This document shows, one piece after another, positions 9,595 to 17,994 of a stretch of DNA of 22,500 nt. The stretch is from Cryptomeria japonica. Taxonomy: Eukaryota > Streptophyta > Pinopsida > Cupressales > Cupressaceae. The position numbers were made by a program, and so were the translations under genes. Each line of letters starts with the position of its first letter. Position 1 is the first letter of the stretch. Below the pieces are notes generated by a model that ran no database searches, was not told the DNA's origin, and saw only the letters and a program-made list of their open reading frames with translations. The stretch covers positions 373,567,132-373,589,631 of the forward strand of contig NC_081407.1 in the NCBI RefSeq assembly GCF_030272615.1, written 5' to 3'.

Positions 9595-9627
9595 AAATTG
9601 TACGCACTCACTAGGGTGGTACAATTT
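9595..9627 (+). other. Inverted repeat just inside the solo LTR start
   Basis: AAATTGTAC (9595-9603) and GTACAATTT (9619-9627) are perfect complements. CAC / GTG inside can extend the stem past one bulged base. The element 2 LTR has a weaker counterpart (AAATTG...CAATTT, 18133-18153) at the same distance from its start. Confidence 0.65.
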
Positions 9628-9949
9628 CACACCTAGTTTAGCACCCGCCTTAGTGCATTTTACATTCTGCATTGCATTTCCCCTTTAGCACTTAATTAAT
9701 CAAATTAATTAGGTCTAAGGTCCTATTTCATCATTCTCTATATCATAAAGTTGGGCCCTTTCACTAAAGCGCGCCCTTCGCATTTTATTCCTCCAATACA
9801 TCACTCAATCAAAAACCCTAATTAAGTCCTATTTCGAACTTGGGGGCTTGGTTTCGGGGGTCAAAACATCTCGAAATCACCTGTAACTTCGGGATTCTCT
9901 CTAAAATCATCATATCTGACGGCCCTGAAAATTTGGTGAAAATTTGTCA

Positions 9950-9979
9950 GGACCGTGGCACCCGGAGTGCACACGGTCC
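9950..9979. repeat. Hairpin module copy B (in solo LTR)
   Basis: GGACCGTGGCAC and GTGCACACGGTCC pair around CCGGA with one bulged base. The flanks (AATTTGGTGAAAATTTG before, ATTTTTCCCGAAATTT after) extend the inverted repeat loosely. Confidence 0.75.
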
Positions 9980-10707
9980 CGGACATTTTTCCCGAAATTT
10001 AAGGAGCGCGATCCAATCATAAAATAAAGCTCAACCCCAAGAAATTGGCGGGATATTCAATCTCTAGGTCGGCCAAAATATGAATTTACGATCTAGGGTT
10101 TCATACATAAGAGCTCTCTTTCTTCATTTGAAAGGATCGGAATTTTGTTTTCAGGAACTTCATATGCAGCGAAAGAGCAGATCTTTGAAGACTTCAACAT
10201 CTTACAACATCCTTCTATCAAGCATCTATCAAATTCATTCATCCACTTAGGGCTTGGAAGACATTGAAGAACAATAGGAGATTACCGACTGAAGATTGGC
10301 TTGTACTCCTCCCTTGAGGGTTGGGTATGATTTCATATTGTTTTCATGTCTTTACATAGGCTTCAATACATCATTTATTCATGCTTTAGATCACTTTACA
10401 TCTTGATTTAGAGCATTTACATTATCATTTACAAGCAATTAGGGTTTACTTTCTAGGTTGCTCTAGTTTGCTTTCTTGCATTTTAGGACCTTGCACACAC
10501 AATACATTTTACAAAACAACTTGGCTATTCGTGGAGGTGGAAATCACCGAAGCGGGGGTTTGACTAAGGCAAAACCCTATATAGCTGCCCATACACCCTT
10601 TTTCAGATATCATTGCAGGTTTCGGGATTCAGACGACGCCGCAGGATACAGATCCGGAGAGAGAAGGTCGAGACAACACTCTGTATCAAATTGCAGAGCA
10701 GAAGACT

Positions 10708-10765
10708 GGGACAGGGGCGCTGGGCGCCCTGGTCCCTGGGACAGAGGCGTTGGGCGCCCTGGTCC
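10708..10765. repeat. Tandem pair of GC-rich hairpins in the solo LTR (30-bp period)
   Basis: Copy 1 (10708-10736) has the left arm GGGACAGGGGCGC and right arm GCGCCCTGGTCCC. Copy 2 (10738-10765) repeats it with four changes. Each folds on itself with about 11 pairs. They resemble the single hairpin at 11419-11447 and 17966-17994 in the element 2 LTRs. Confidence 0.78.
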
Positions 10766-11195
10766 TCCGGATAGACAACTTTCAGACAGCTTTCCGACAG
10801 TGTTCCAGAGTGCAGAACAACAGTTTCCGGTGCAGTTTTCAGGACAGTGGCACTCGTGCCCCCGTCCTGAACATTTTCAGTCCAATTTTGACTCCGGGTA
10901 CACATCTGCATTCTTATTTCATCCTTGTATTTACAGCTGTTCATTGTTTAATCTCAATTCTGCAATCTTGTTATTAGTTCATACTTGCATTTTGGGATTA
11001 GGGTTTGAACTTGCATTACTTGATCTTACAATTTCAACAAGGGAATAGAAATCCTAATAGATATCCCGTGGCTCTCTCTTTCACAAAAAGAAGTAGCCAA
11101 TTGTGCGATATCTCTAGGCTCTTTTGTATTCCGTAATGTGTGTCAAAAGGTAGGATTAGGGCATGTTAACCTAGTCTCACTTTTCCCCCCACACA

Positions 11196-11200
11196 GAATG
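11196..11200. repeat. Right target duplication of the solo LTR (GAATG)
   Basis: This follows the terminal ACACA of the solo LTR and matches 9579-9583. The element 2 LTR sequence resumes directly after it. Confidence 0.75.
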
Positions 11201-11288
11201 CTTGAATGCTTGAATATTGTTTCCACGTCTTGTACACATATGTCCTTCCTCCTTTTTCATCTACCTCCAATGGGAGAGGAAAATGTAG

Positions 11289-11296
11289 TTTATATA
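11289..11296 (-). promoter_or_regulatory. TATA box of the element 2 left LTR
   Basis: The minus strand reads TATATAAA about 320 bp inside the LTR start. The same site is conserved in the right LTR (17837-17844), which would drive the element's transcript. Confidence 0.5.
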
Positions 11297-11418
11297 CTTG
11301 TCAATTAGGGCTGATAGACTGATTTTTCCGACCTTGGGCCGACCAGGAAGTGTTATTTTCCAATTTGCAAACTTAAAGACCCGAAGCCCCATAGGAGACC
11401 GGGCCCAAAATAGGGCCA

Positions 11419-11447
11419 GGGACCAGGGCGCTGGGTGCCATGGTCAC
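11419..11447. repeat. GC-rich hairpin in the left LTR of element 2
   Basis: The left arm starts GGGACCAGGGCGC. The right arm ends GCCATGGTCAC, where the right LTR copy (17966-17994) has the better-paired ending GGTCCC. It is a variant of the hairpin family in the solo LTR and the element 2 leader. Confidence 0.65.
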
Positions 11448-11618
11448 ACCTCCCGGGACAGCAGGGTGCAAGGAAGGATCAGGCAGGGTGCTGGAAAAAT
11501 GCAGTTTTTGATGTTGTGTACAAGTTTCAGGGTCTCCATTCAGGTTCCGTGTTGCATCGCCATCGTGAAGACCCAAATGCGGTCGAAATTGCAAGTGTCA
11601 CAATTTTAGGACGCTACA

Positions 11619-11634
11619 TTTAGCCCCCACTTTA
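11619..11634 (-). promoter_or_regulatory. Polypurine tract of element 2
   Basis: Directly beside the 3' LTR, the minus strand reads AAAGTGGGGGCTAAA, a typical primer tract for plus-strand DNA synthesis. An exact copy of its TGGGGGCTAAA core lies at 12021-12031. Confidence 0.7.
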
Positions 11635-11635
11635 G

Positions 11636-11665
11636 CGGAAGTATAAGCGTACGCTCATACTTCCG
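11636..11665. other. 30-bp palindrome next to the polypurine tract
   Basis: CGGAAGTATAAGCGT (11636-11650) and ACGCTCATACTTCCG (11651-11665) are complementary at 14 of 15 positions with no spacer. On the element's own (minus) strand the one mismatch becomes a G-U pair. It lies one base from the polypurine tract. Confidence 0.8.
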
Positions 11666-12356
11666 GTAAAGTACAAGGAAACAACATTGAAAAACTTTCA
11701 CCACGTCAAGGAGGCAAGATACACCAAGCCCCCAGTGGAGTAAGGATCTTACGACTTCGATTGACAAAGTAAAAGGGAAGATCACGAGGGAGAACCATGA
11801 CTGTCAGTAGTAAGGTTCCCTCACTATGAGTCATGCAAGAGAAATACAAAAAATTTTCAAGGCAAAGCTAAGTTCGCCAAGAAATTTTCAAGTATCCTAA
11901 AGGGATAGACGAGATGTATGCCCCCCTACGTTAAAGCAATAGCACACGCCTCAATGGGGGTGATTGTTTTAACGTAGTGATACATATAAGAAATGAAAAA
12001 GGAGCACGTTATCACAAGGATTTAGCCCCCAAGTGTGAGATAAGCCCAAGGATAATAGACACAAAACACAAAGCACAAGGTGACTTCACTTTCCTCGGGG
12101 TCAGTATGCTGTATGATAAGTCATGTATATCATATGTATGTATGCATAATTGTTCTTCATTCCCCAATCAAGGAAGGTCACCTAGAAGAAGGGAACACAT
12201 GTGTCTTTTGAGTCAACATGAGAGAGACCAAAAGAGATCTCAATGTTTTGCATCGTCCTCAAGTAGACAACACTAAGAACAACAAATAGAAGAATGAGAA
12301 TAACACATTGAAGAAGTAACAAAAGAGAGGAGGAGAGAATCTGCTATGCTAATGAA
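11666..12356 (-). other. 3' untranslated region of element 2
   Basis: About 0.7 kb between the coding tail and the polypurine tract. No convincing ORF is present; the + strand frame at 11977-12276 is antisense to the element and shows no family features. It contains several minus-strand G-runs: 11728-11733, 11921-11926, and 12021-12031, which is an 11-nt exact copy of the polypurine tract core. Confidence 0.55.
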
Positions 12357-13700
12357 CTAGTCTAGCATGTCATCTACAACCTGATCTTGCTGATCAACGT
12401 TTCGGGAAGGCAGGGAACATGCTAGAGGAGGAACATTCAACACAACAGATGGAGCTATCACAAGATCCAAACAAGGGCTATGTTCATGTTCCAAGCCACA
12501 TTGTTCTTGTCTAGGAGCTAGGATAAGTGCTTTAGAAAATTCGTTAGATAAATGGTTATCAACATCAACAAGTTCATATTCACTATCAGAAGCAAGAGAA
12601 GTAACATTTTCATCTATATCATCATCAAGATTTATAAAAATAGGGTCTTTAACTCGCATAGGATCAAGACCATCATGCATCTTATGTTTAGGAGATTTCA
12701 GCTCAATCATCAGCTGAGGAGAAAATGGAATAATATTAGTTGAAGGTGTTTTTGGGGATTGCAAAGTTTGAGAAGCAGCTGCCTGAGCTCTAAGACGACG
12801 CTTTCGTCGGCGTTCACGTGCAGAATGATTTCATCTAGTCTTAGTAGGAAGTTGCGAAGATTGAGGAGGAGGAATGTTCTCATCCTTATCACTTGGGTGT
12901 TTAGGTTGTGGTCTCTTAGGTTGAATAATAGGAGAAGAGGAAGGTCTCTTCTCTCCATAAGAAGAAGGAGGAGGAACTGCTCCATATAAGGGAGGAATAT
13001 TTGGTTTAGGAAGGAGACCAAGTCCATCATGATGAGGAGGGATAGGTCTACTTTTATGAAGTTTATTAGATATAGGCATAGTCACATCCATAGGGATGGG
13101 TTGGGAATCTTCTTGAGGAAAGACATTAGTTTTATCTTTCAAAGGAAGAACTTCCTTCTCAAGAACAATAGGAATATCAAGTTTGGGTGTTCTAGGTTCA
13201 CTTAGAGATAGGATCATATCTTTTTTCCACTTTTGATAAGATTTGAAAAGATGATCACTTCGCGGAGGAAGGGGTTGGAATTGTTTAGGCCAAAAATAAT
13301 CAAGAGGAACACTAGAAGTTCTTTCGGCTAGTTTAAAGAGACTATGATTGATAGTAACAACTTCACCATTATGGGGAAATTTTAAACACTTGTGAATAGG
13401 AGAAGCAATAGCTTTCATGGAAAATAGCCAAGGATAGCCTAGCTTCACACGGAATTGTTCGGATGATGGAATAATAGAAAAGTCCACATCAAGGGATTTG
13501 TTATGGACCTCAATAGGTAATGTAATAGAACCAATTACAGGAGAAGAAAATGCATCAAATAGTTTCACAACCACATTTGTTTCGTCATAGATCACTTGAT
13601 TCAATTGCAAAGTAAAAAGAAATTCTTCAGTAATGATATTAACCATACAAGAAGGATCAATAAGCACTCCACGACAAGGTGTATTCTTGACTTTTTGCAA
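12357..13700 (-). pseudogene. Element 2 protease-like domain and C-terminal tail
   Basis: Reading on the minus strand from 13700, the first about 115 residues resemble the retropepsin-like domain of Gypsy gag-pol: GVLIDPSCMVNIITEEFL (active-site Asp kept, but the usual D-G/T-G is D-P-S) and then LGYPWLFSMKAIAS...HKCLKFPHNG, which parallels the element 1 GRPWIHEMRAI...KFPYNG block. A Pro/Ser/Lys-rich spacer follows. TGA at 12831-12833 interrupts the frame, but it continues in register as a basic ARERRRKRRLRAQ stretch and an acidic tail ending at TAG 12357. The start at 13700 is not native: a run of five A (minus strand, 13692-13696) shifts the frame from the gag frame upstream. Whether this protease was ever active is doubtful. 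Confidence 0.72.
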
Positions 13701-14304
13701 CTATATATAAAGGACCATCAGGTTCCCTGATAGTTTCGCTAGAATCAAAGGTGATGGAAAGTTCTTTAGGGATTTTCTGCTGCTCCACAAAGTTAATCAC
13801 ATTCGGAGTCATGGACACAAGATCATCAGGTGAGACAGAGGAATCATTAGTATCAATCGCATTAGAGGTATGAGAAGGTAATGGATCAGTAAAAATCTAA
13901 AGATTTTGGTTAGGAGGAGCTACAGATGTGTTGCCTTTATCATTCACTCCAGAAACAGAGATAGTATTATTATCAATCAAATCTTGAATTTTACCCTTTA
14001 AAGCAAAACATTTTTCAGTATCATGCCGAGGATGACGATGAAATTGACAAAAAGATTTGTTATCAAAATAGGGTGAATTAATCTTTGTAGGATCTATTTG
14101 CCTTATAGGAGGAAGAGTAAGCACATTTTGTTCCAATAACTTATTCATAATACTATGCAATGATTCATTCAAAGGAGTAAACTTTCTTTCTTTCTTGAAA
14201 AACTTAGAAATAGGAGGCACACCTGATGCTGCATTCACGTTGTTGTTGATGATGTTTTCATTGAATTTGATGGACTCTCTGTTCGGTTTAAACTTCCCAA
14301 ATGG
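13697..14304 (-). pseudogene. Element 2 gag C-terminal part with Cys/His cluster
   Basis: This is the gag frame of element 2 after its TAA at 14305-14307. The open part 14238-13897 carries FCQFHRHPRHDTEKCFALKG and then KIQDLIDNN, the same C-x2-H-x4-H-x4-C plus (I/V)QDLID arrangement found in element 1 (residues 41-65 of its protease segment). A TAG at 13897-13899 stops it, but the same frame stays readable to about 13697, where the A-run frameshift leads into the protease-like domain. It is thus a linker between gag and protease, broken twice. Confidence 0.7.
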
Positions 14305-15273
14305 TTATTGACTACTATCACCCTTATCACTCGGAGCCATAGGATGTGATTGTTCCATTTGACTCACAGTCAGTTGATAATTGTGAAGAGTTGCACACAA
14401 CTGTTGGAAAGAAGTAAACTCAGAAAACAGGAGTTTATCTCGAATATCTTTTTGTAAATTAGAAATGAAGATTCTTTGAATATCATTGTCAGGCACTGGA
14501 AAAGAAATTTGAGCATACAAATGCTTATATCTACCAATGAAATCAGTCACTTTTTCTTTAACACCTTGTTTACAATGCATTAAATCAATCAAAGTAACTT
14601 TAGGACTTATATTGTTTTGAAATTGTTGAATGAAAGCATTTGCAAGTTGTTCGAAAGAAGTAATAGAATAGGAAGGCAATGAGCAATACCATTGTAGGGC
14701 TTTGTCTCTTAATGTTCTAGTAAACAGTTTTGCAAGCAACCTTTGGTCATAAGAAAAATCAGTACATATTGTTTGAAAAGTCTTAACATGTGTTAGAGGA
14801 TCACCCTTACCATTATAAAGCTCCAAATGCGGAATTTCAACATGTTTAGGTGGAATAGCTCGAACAATGTCAAGAGAAAGTGGGCTCGCAACATCAAATG
14901 TGGGCACACTAAACTTAGATTGATTCATAGAGGCAATTTGTTGCTGTAAAGAAGAGACAGTTTGTGCAAGATTGTTAATGGTCGCTTCAGTCGAAGAGTT
15001 CATATTAGATGTGTTAGATTGTGATGGAGGTGTTATGTTATTGAAAGAAGGTAGAGAGTCAGGTGGTGGGACACTATGATAGTTAGTCATAGGAGATGAT
15101 TGGACAAGAGGAACACTACAAGGAGGAGTGGAAAACGAATTGCCCCCTTGTGTCATGTTCATTTGTGGTGATATAATAGGAACACTTATTGAAGGAATGA
15201 ATGAAGAAGTCGGATTGAATGAAGGAAGAGGGTTGATTGAAGAAGAGGGATTGCCCCCATGACTAGTGATCAT
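14305..15273 (-). CDS. gag: Gag of element 2
   Basis: This 322-residue frame contains the retrotransposon gag domain at about residues 138-305: HVEIPHLELYNGKGDPLTHV, ALQWYCSLPSYSITSFEQLANAF and LQKDIRDKLLF. The pattern (YxGKGDPxxHxxxF, A(L/M)xWxxxLPxxS(I)xSWxxL) is shared with the element 1 gag, so both elements use related capsid proteins. Residues 1-110 are Pro/Ser/Asn-rich and contain a short Gln-rich helix-like segment (NLAQTVSSLQQQIASM). The ATG at 15273 overlaps the stop of the upstream frame (ATGA). It may instead be an internal Met reached by a 1-nt frameshift near 15305. TAA at 14305-14307 looks like a CAA-to-TAA change, because the frame carries on. Confidence 0.78.
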   Translation of the reverse strand: MITSHGGNPSSSINPLPSFNPTSSFIPSISVPIISPQMNMTQGGNSFSTPPCSVPLVQSSPMTNYHSVPPPDSLPSFNNITPPSQSNTSNMNSSTEATINNLAQTVSSLQQQIASMNQSKFSVPTFDVASPLSLDIVRAIPPKHVEIPHLELYNGKGDPLTHVKTFQTICTDFSYDQRLLAKLFTRTLRDKALQWYCSLPSYSITSFEQLANAFIQQFQNNISPKVTLIDLMHCKQGVKEKVTDFIGRYKHLYAQISFPVPDNDIQRIFISNLQKDIRDKLLFSEFTSFQQLCATLHNYQLTVSQMEQSHPMAPSDKGDSSQ

Positions 15274-15776
15274 AGGAGGAATGTCTTGTATTGAACTGTC
15301 ATTATGTTTGATGTAAAAGTAGGTATACTAGCAGTAGAAGTCGTCAAAGGAATAGAATGATTAACTTGAGTAGGAGGTTGTGTATAACCCAACATTTCAG
15401 CACAACTCTTCATAGGCATCACATTTGAATCCACAATGTGTGCAATACCACGCAAAATATCAATTCCATTCTTATCACTTTGAAGCATACGTTTTAGTCC
15501 CTCAATTAAAGGAAGAGCTTGACTATCAGGGTATTCTTGAGACATCCATTGTCGAAAATCATCAAATTGGTTATCCAATTTTGAAAGTTGTTCTACAGAA
15601 ACCTCATGGAGAGCTTCTTCATCATTAAGAGGATTAGGGGAATTACCCATGTCCTCATTAAAAAGGCCATTCAAATTAGGTTCCATCTCCTCAGTAATTA
15701 AACCTTGGAAAGACTTAATTCTAAGGCTTCGTCTAACAGGAATAGTGTAAGTAGGGCTTATTGTTGTAAAACTCAT
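15270..15776 (-). CDS. N-terminal gag region (or small upstream ORF) of element 2
   Basis: 168 codons from the ATG at 15776, the first ATG of the coding region after the leader. The sequence is acidic after a basic start (RRSLRIKSFQGL), with helical, Leu-rich segments (VSVEQLSKLDNQFDDFRQWM, IEGLKRML). It has no domain I can name. The last dozen residues look unlike the rest, and the +1 frame there reads smoothly into the gag ORF. A lost base near 15305 that split one gag frame in two is therefore the simpler explanation. The alternative is a genuine separate ORF coupled to gag through the ATGA overlap at 15270-15273. Confidence 0.55.
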   Translation of the reverse strand: MSFTTISPTYTIPVRRSLRIKSFQGLITEEMEPNLNGLFNEDMGNSPNPLNDEEALHEVSVEQLSKLDNQFDDFRQWMSQEYPDSQALPLIEGLKRMLQSDKNGIDILRGIAHIVDSNVMPMKSCAEMLGYTQPPTQVNHSIPLTTSTASIPTFTSNIMTVQYKTFLL

Positions 15777-15880
15777 GCACTAAAGAGAGAGAGAAGATTT
15801 TGAATTTTAGAGGTAGCAAATTTTAGTAAAACCAGCCAATCTTCTAGATTTAAGCTGTTAAATACAATCAGGACAATCTC

Positions 15881-15956
15881 CCGAAATTTCAAAAAAATGT
15901 CCGGGACCGTGGCGCTCGGGGTGCACACAGTCCTCGCAACTTTTTTCGAAATTTGC
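15881..15956. repeat. Foldback module copy C in element 2 leader
   Basis: The core hairpin at 15903-15933 (GGGACCGTGGCGC / GTGCACACAGTCC) sits inside outer arms CGAAATTTCAAAAAA (before) and TTTTTTCGAAATTT (after), so the inverted repeat spans about 75 bp. Confidence 0.78.
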
Positions 15957-16500
15957 AGGGATGAAAGTTATGATGATTTTACAGCTAACCTGAAAAAATT
16001 GAGTGATTTTACGATTTGTAGATAGGCCAAATTATAGTTGCAATCTCAAAATTGAACCCTACCCAGATTGTCGAAAAATGCAAAATTTGAATTTTGAAAA
16101 AGAGAGGGAAACTGAAACTTTGAATTTTATGATTTTAGAGGGAATGTTAAGAGCAATGCAAGTTTTGAAATTTGAAAATTGACTCAATTTCACGCAAAAT
16201 TCAATTTTGAAAGCAGAAATCAAAGTTGTTGTAATTAAGCACTTAATTTCAAAAGTCACAAATTGCAAAAATTTGAATAAATCACTAAAATTTCGAATGA
16301 ATGATAACACACTTTTCAGATTTAGGATTGTAAGAAACACAATTTTGACACAAATTTCAATTTCAACAATTTTTGAATGATTAGAAGCCTCAATCCAAGC
16401 AATCGCTAGACCAACTTTGACTTTAATTTTGAAGGTGTTAAAATTGATAAAATCAGCCAAAATTTTGGATTTTAGCAGAAAAATACAGTAAGATCTAACT

Positions 16501-16576
16501 CCCGAAATTTAGAAAAAATGTTGGGGACGATGGCGCTCGGGGTGCACACAGTCCTCGCAACTTTTTTCCAAATTTT
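16501..16576. repeat. Foldback module copy D in element 2 leader
   Basis: The core hairpin at 16524-16554 (GGGACGATGGCGC / GTGCACACAGTCC) has outer AT-rich arms like copy C. The similarity to copy C continues into GCAGGGATGAAAG-like flank, so this is a direct repeat about 620 bp from C. Confidence 0.78.
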
Positions 16577-16933
16577 CAGGGATGAAAGATATTGTGATTT
16601 TATTGCGGAATCCAAAGTTACTACCGATTTGGAAGTGTTTTGATTAGTGAAATTATCAGTCAAAGGTTGAATCAAGAGGGTTTCAAAAATTAGGGTTTTG
16701 ACATTTAACCCCTTAATTTTCAGAATTAAAGCACAAATATGAATTGGCAATTTGCAGTAGAAGGATAGATCTGAAACAAGCATTAACAATTAAACATTTC
16801 ACAAGCTCAATTACTAAAAAGAAAATTTAGGGTTTTATGCAATTAACCTCTAAAATTTTGCAAAAGATCAAACATGGAAATGTAATCAAGGAATCCAATT
16901 TTCAAATCTAACCATGAATAATCAGAAAGGATG

Positions 16934-16951
16934 TTCATGTCGGGTTCACCA
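16934..16951 (-). promoter_or_regulatory. Primer binding site of element 2
   Basis: On the minus strand, three bases after the end of the right (5') LTR, the sequence reads TGGTGAACCCGACATGA. TGG at this spacing is the expected primer start. The tRNA species is not assigned; the complement does not fit a full T-arm geometry well, so the site may be mutated. Confidence 0.6.
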
Positions 16952-17320
16952 AAATGTAAAGCGGAAAAATCGAACCCTAGTTGTTCTCCCCTCCCCAACT
17001 CCAAGGAGAGAGAAGGGAGAGTCACTAGGGTTGATGGTTTTCACTTAGGAGAGACTTTACATTCAAAAGAGGGGTTGAAACCCACAAGATCCAATCCCAT
17101 GCAATGCAAGATTGGATTCTATATGAGTTTCAAGGGTTGTGATAGCAAGGATATCCTCTTTTGTAAAGAATGTGGATAGAATGATTAAGCTAGGAATGCA
17201 TAGAAAGTAGGAAAGATTCACTTATAAACAGAGATAGGAATATGATATGAAGCTGCGGACCTGGAATTAGCAGTAAAATATCAGGACGGTGCTGTTCTGC
17301 AAATTTGAGCAAAAGTTGAC

Positions 17321-17351
17321 AAGACGATGGCACCCGACGTGCACACGGTCC
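17321..17351. repeat. Hairpin module copy E (in right LTR of element 2)
   Basis: Same position as copy A in the other LTR. Most differences are transitions that weaken pairing (AAGACGATGGCAC instead of GGGACGATGGCGC). The right arm GTGCACACGGTCC is unchanged. Confidence 0.65.
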
Positions 17352-17836
17352 TCTGAAAAATCTGCGAAACGAAGGGGGATCTGTTCATCTCTGCACAAGG
17401 ATTCCAGATCTTCAATTTCAGCTGCGTACCTGCAACCTACACATAGAAAAGCGAAGACGATTGGGGGGTTAGGGATGAGGGGTTTGCCTTTAGGTCAAAC
17501 CCCAGTTTTGGAATTAACCAAGAAATGAGAAATGCTGTAAATGTAAGTGATTGTAATGTAAAACAAGTACTAGTACCTTGTTGTAAGGATGTTTGTATCC
17601 TTATATGCGAAGGAGAGATGTTGTTATTTGTTGTATGTTGTATGTGGTATGTGATATGTGATCTCCTCTTCAATGGTTGAATCCTTGTCTTGAATGCAAC
17701 ACTTAGCCTTGAATGGAGACTTAGAATGATCAATTGCTTGAAGGAATGCTTGAATGCTTGAATATTGTTTCCACGTCTTGTACACATATGTCCTTCCTCC
17801 TTTTTCATCTACCTCCAATGGGAGAGGAAAATGTAG

Positions 17837-17844
17837 TTTATATA
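17837..17844 (-). promoter_or_regulatory. TATA box of the element 2 right (5') LTR
   Basis: The minus strand reads TATATAAA about 320 bp inside the LTR, leaving roughly 880 bp of LTR downstream as R/U5. Conserved with 11289-11296. Confidence 0.5.
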
Positions 17845-17965
17845 CTTGTCAATTAGGGCTGATAGACTGATTTTCCGACCTTGGGCCGACCAGGAAGTGT
17901 TATTTTCCAATTTGCAAACTTAAAGACCCGAAGCCCCATAGGAGACCGGGCCCAAAATAGGGCCA

Positions 17966-17994
17966 GGGACCAGGGCGCTGGGCACCATGGTCCC
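17966..17994. repeat. GC-rich hairpin in the right LTR of element 2
   Basis: GGGACCA and TGGTCCC form a perfect 7-bp outer stem. The inner GGGCGC/GGCACC part pairs with two mismatches. Upstream of the TATA site in the element's own direction, so in its U3. Confidence 0.72.

Larger units (their letters stand above)
9584..11195 (+). mobile_element. Solo LTR (1,612 bp) nested in the left LTR of element 2
   Basis: This sequence is absent from the otherwise matching right LTR. It starts TGTAGCGTC and ends CCCCACACA, and is flanked by GAATG. It has no gag or pol, no primer site and no internal second LTR, so it is best read as a solo LTR left by recombination between two LTRs. The first nine bases equal the start of the element 2 LTR in its own orientation, so the families are related and this copy lies in + orientation, opposite to element 2. 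It contains a 9-bp inverted repeat at 9595-9627, hairpin module B (9950-9979) and a tandem pair of related hairpins (10708-10765). I see no real gene: the ORF at 10476-11048 shows no family features. Confidence 0.82.
8781..11618 (-). repeat. Left LTR of element 2 (3' LTR in its own orientation), split by a solo LTR
   Basis: 8781-9583 and 11196-11618 match 16955-18165 almost base for base (about 25 differences by eye, mostly transitions). The 1,612 bp between them are the inserted solo LTR. The TATA-like TTTATATA (minus strand TATATAAA) is at 11289-11296. An (8-bp) CTTGAATG unit is repeated once more around the insertion point than in the right LTR. Confidence 0.92.
15777..16954 (-). other. 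Leader of element 2
   Basis: About 1.2 kb between the primer site and the first ATG. Two copies of a foldback of about 75 bp (centred on 15918 and 16539) lie about 620 bp apart. The rest is AT-rich with many AAATTT/TTTTGAAATTT runs. Open frames there (16059-16460, 16472-16789) owe their Phe/Lys/Ile composition to this base bias and I do not call them genes. Confidence 0.6.

Noticed and set aside
10476-11048. 190-codon + strand ORF in the solo LTR
   Set aside because: It covers the tandem hairpins and has no recognisable domain; LTRs of this kind do not normally code.
13692-13696. Programmed frameshift between gag and protease of element 2
   Set aside because: A run of five A could slip, but no downstream structure is evident and the copy has several other lesions, so a simple indel is more likely.
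16059-16460. 133-codon minus strand ORF in the element 2 leader
   Set aside because: Composition is dominated by Phe, Lys and Ile from AAATTT/TTGAAA low-complexity DNA; no motif, and it lies before the real gag start.
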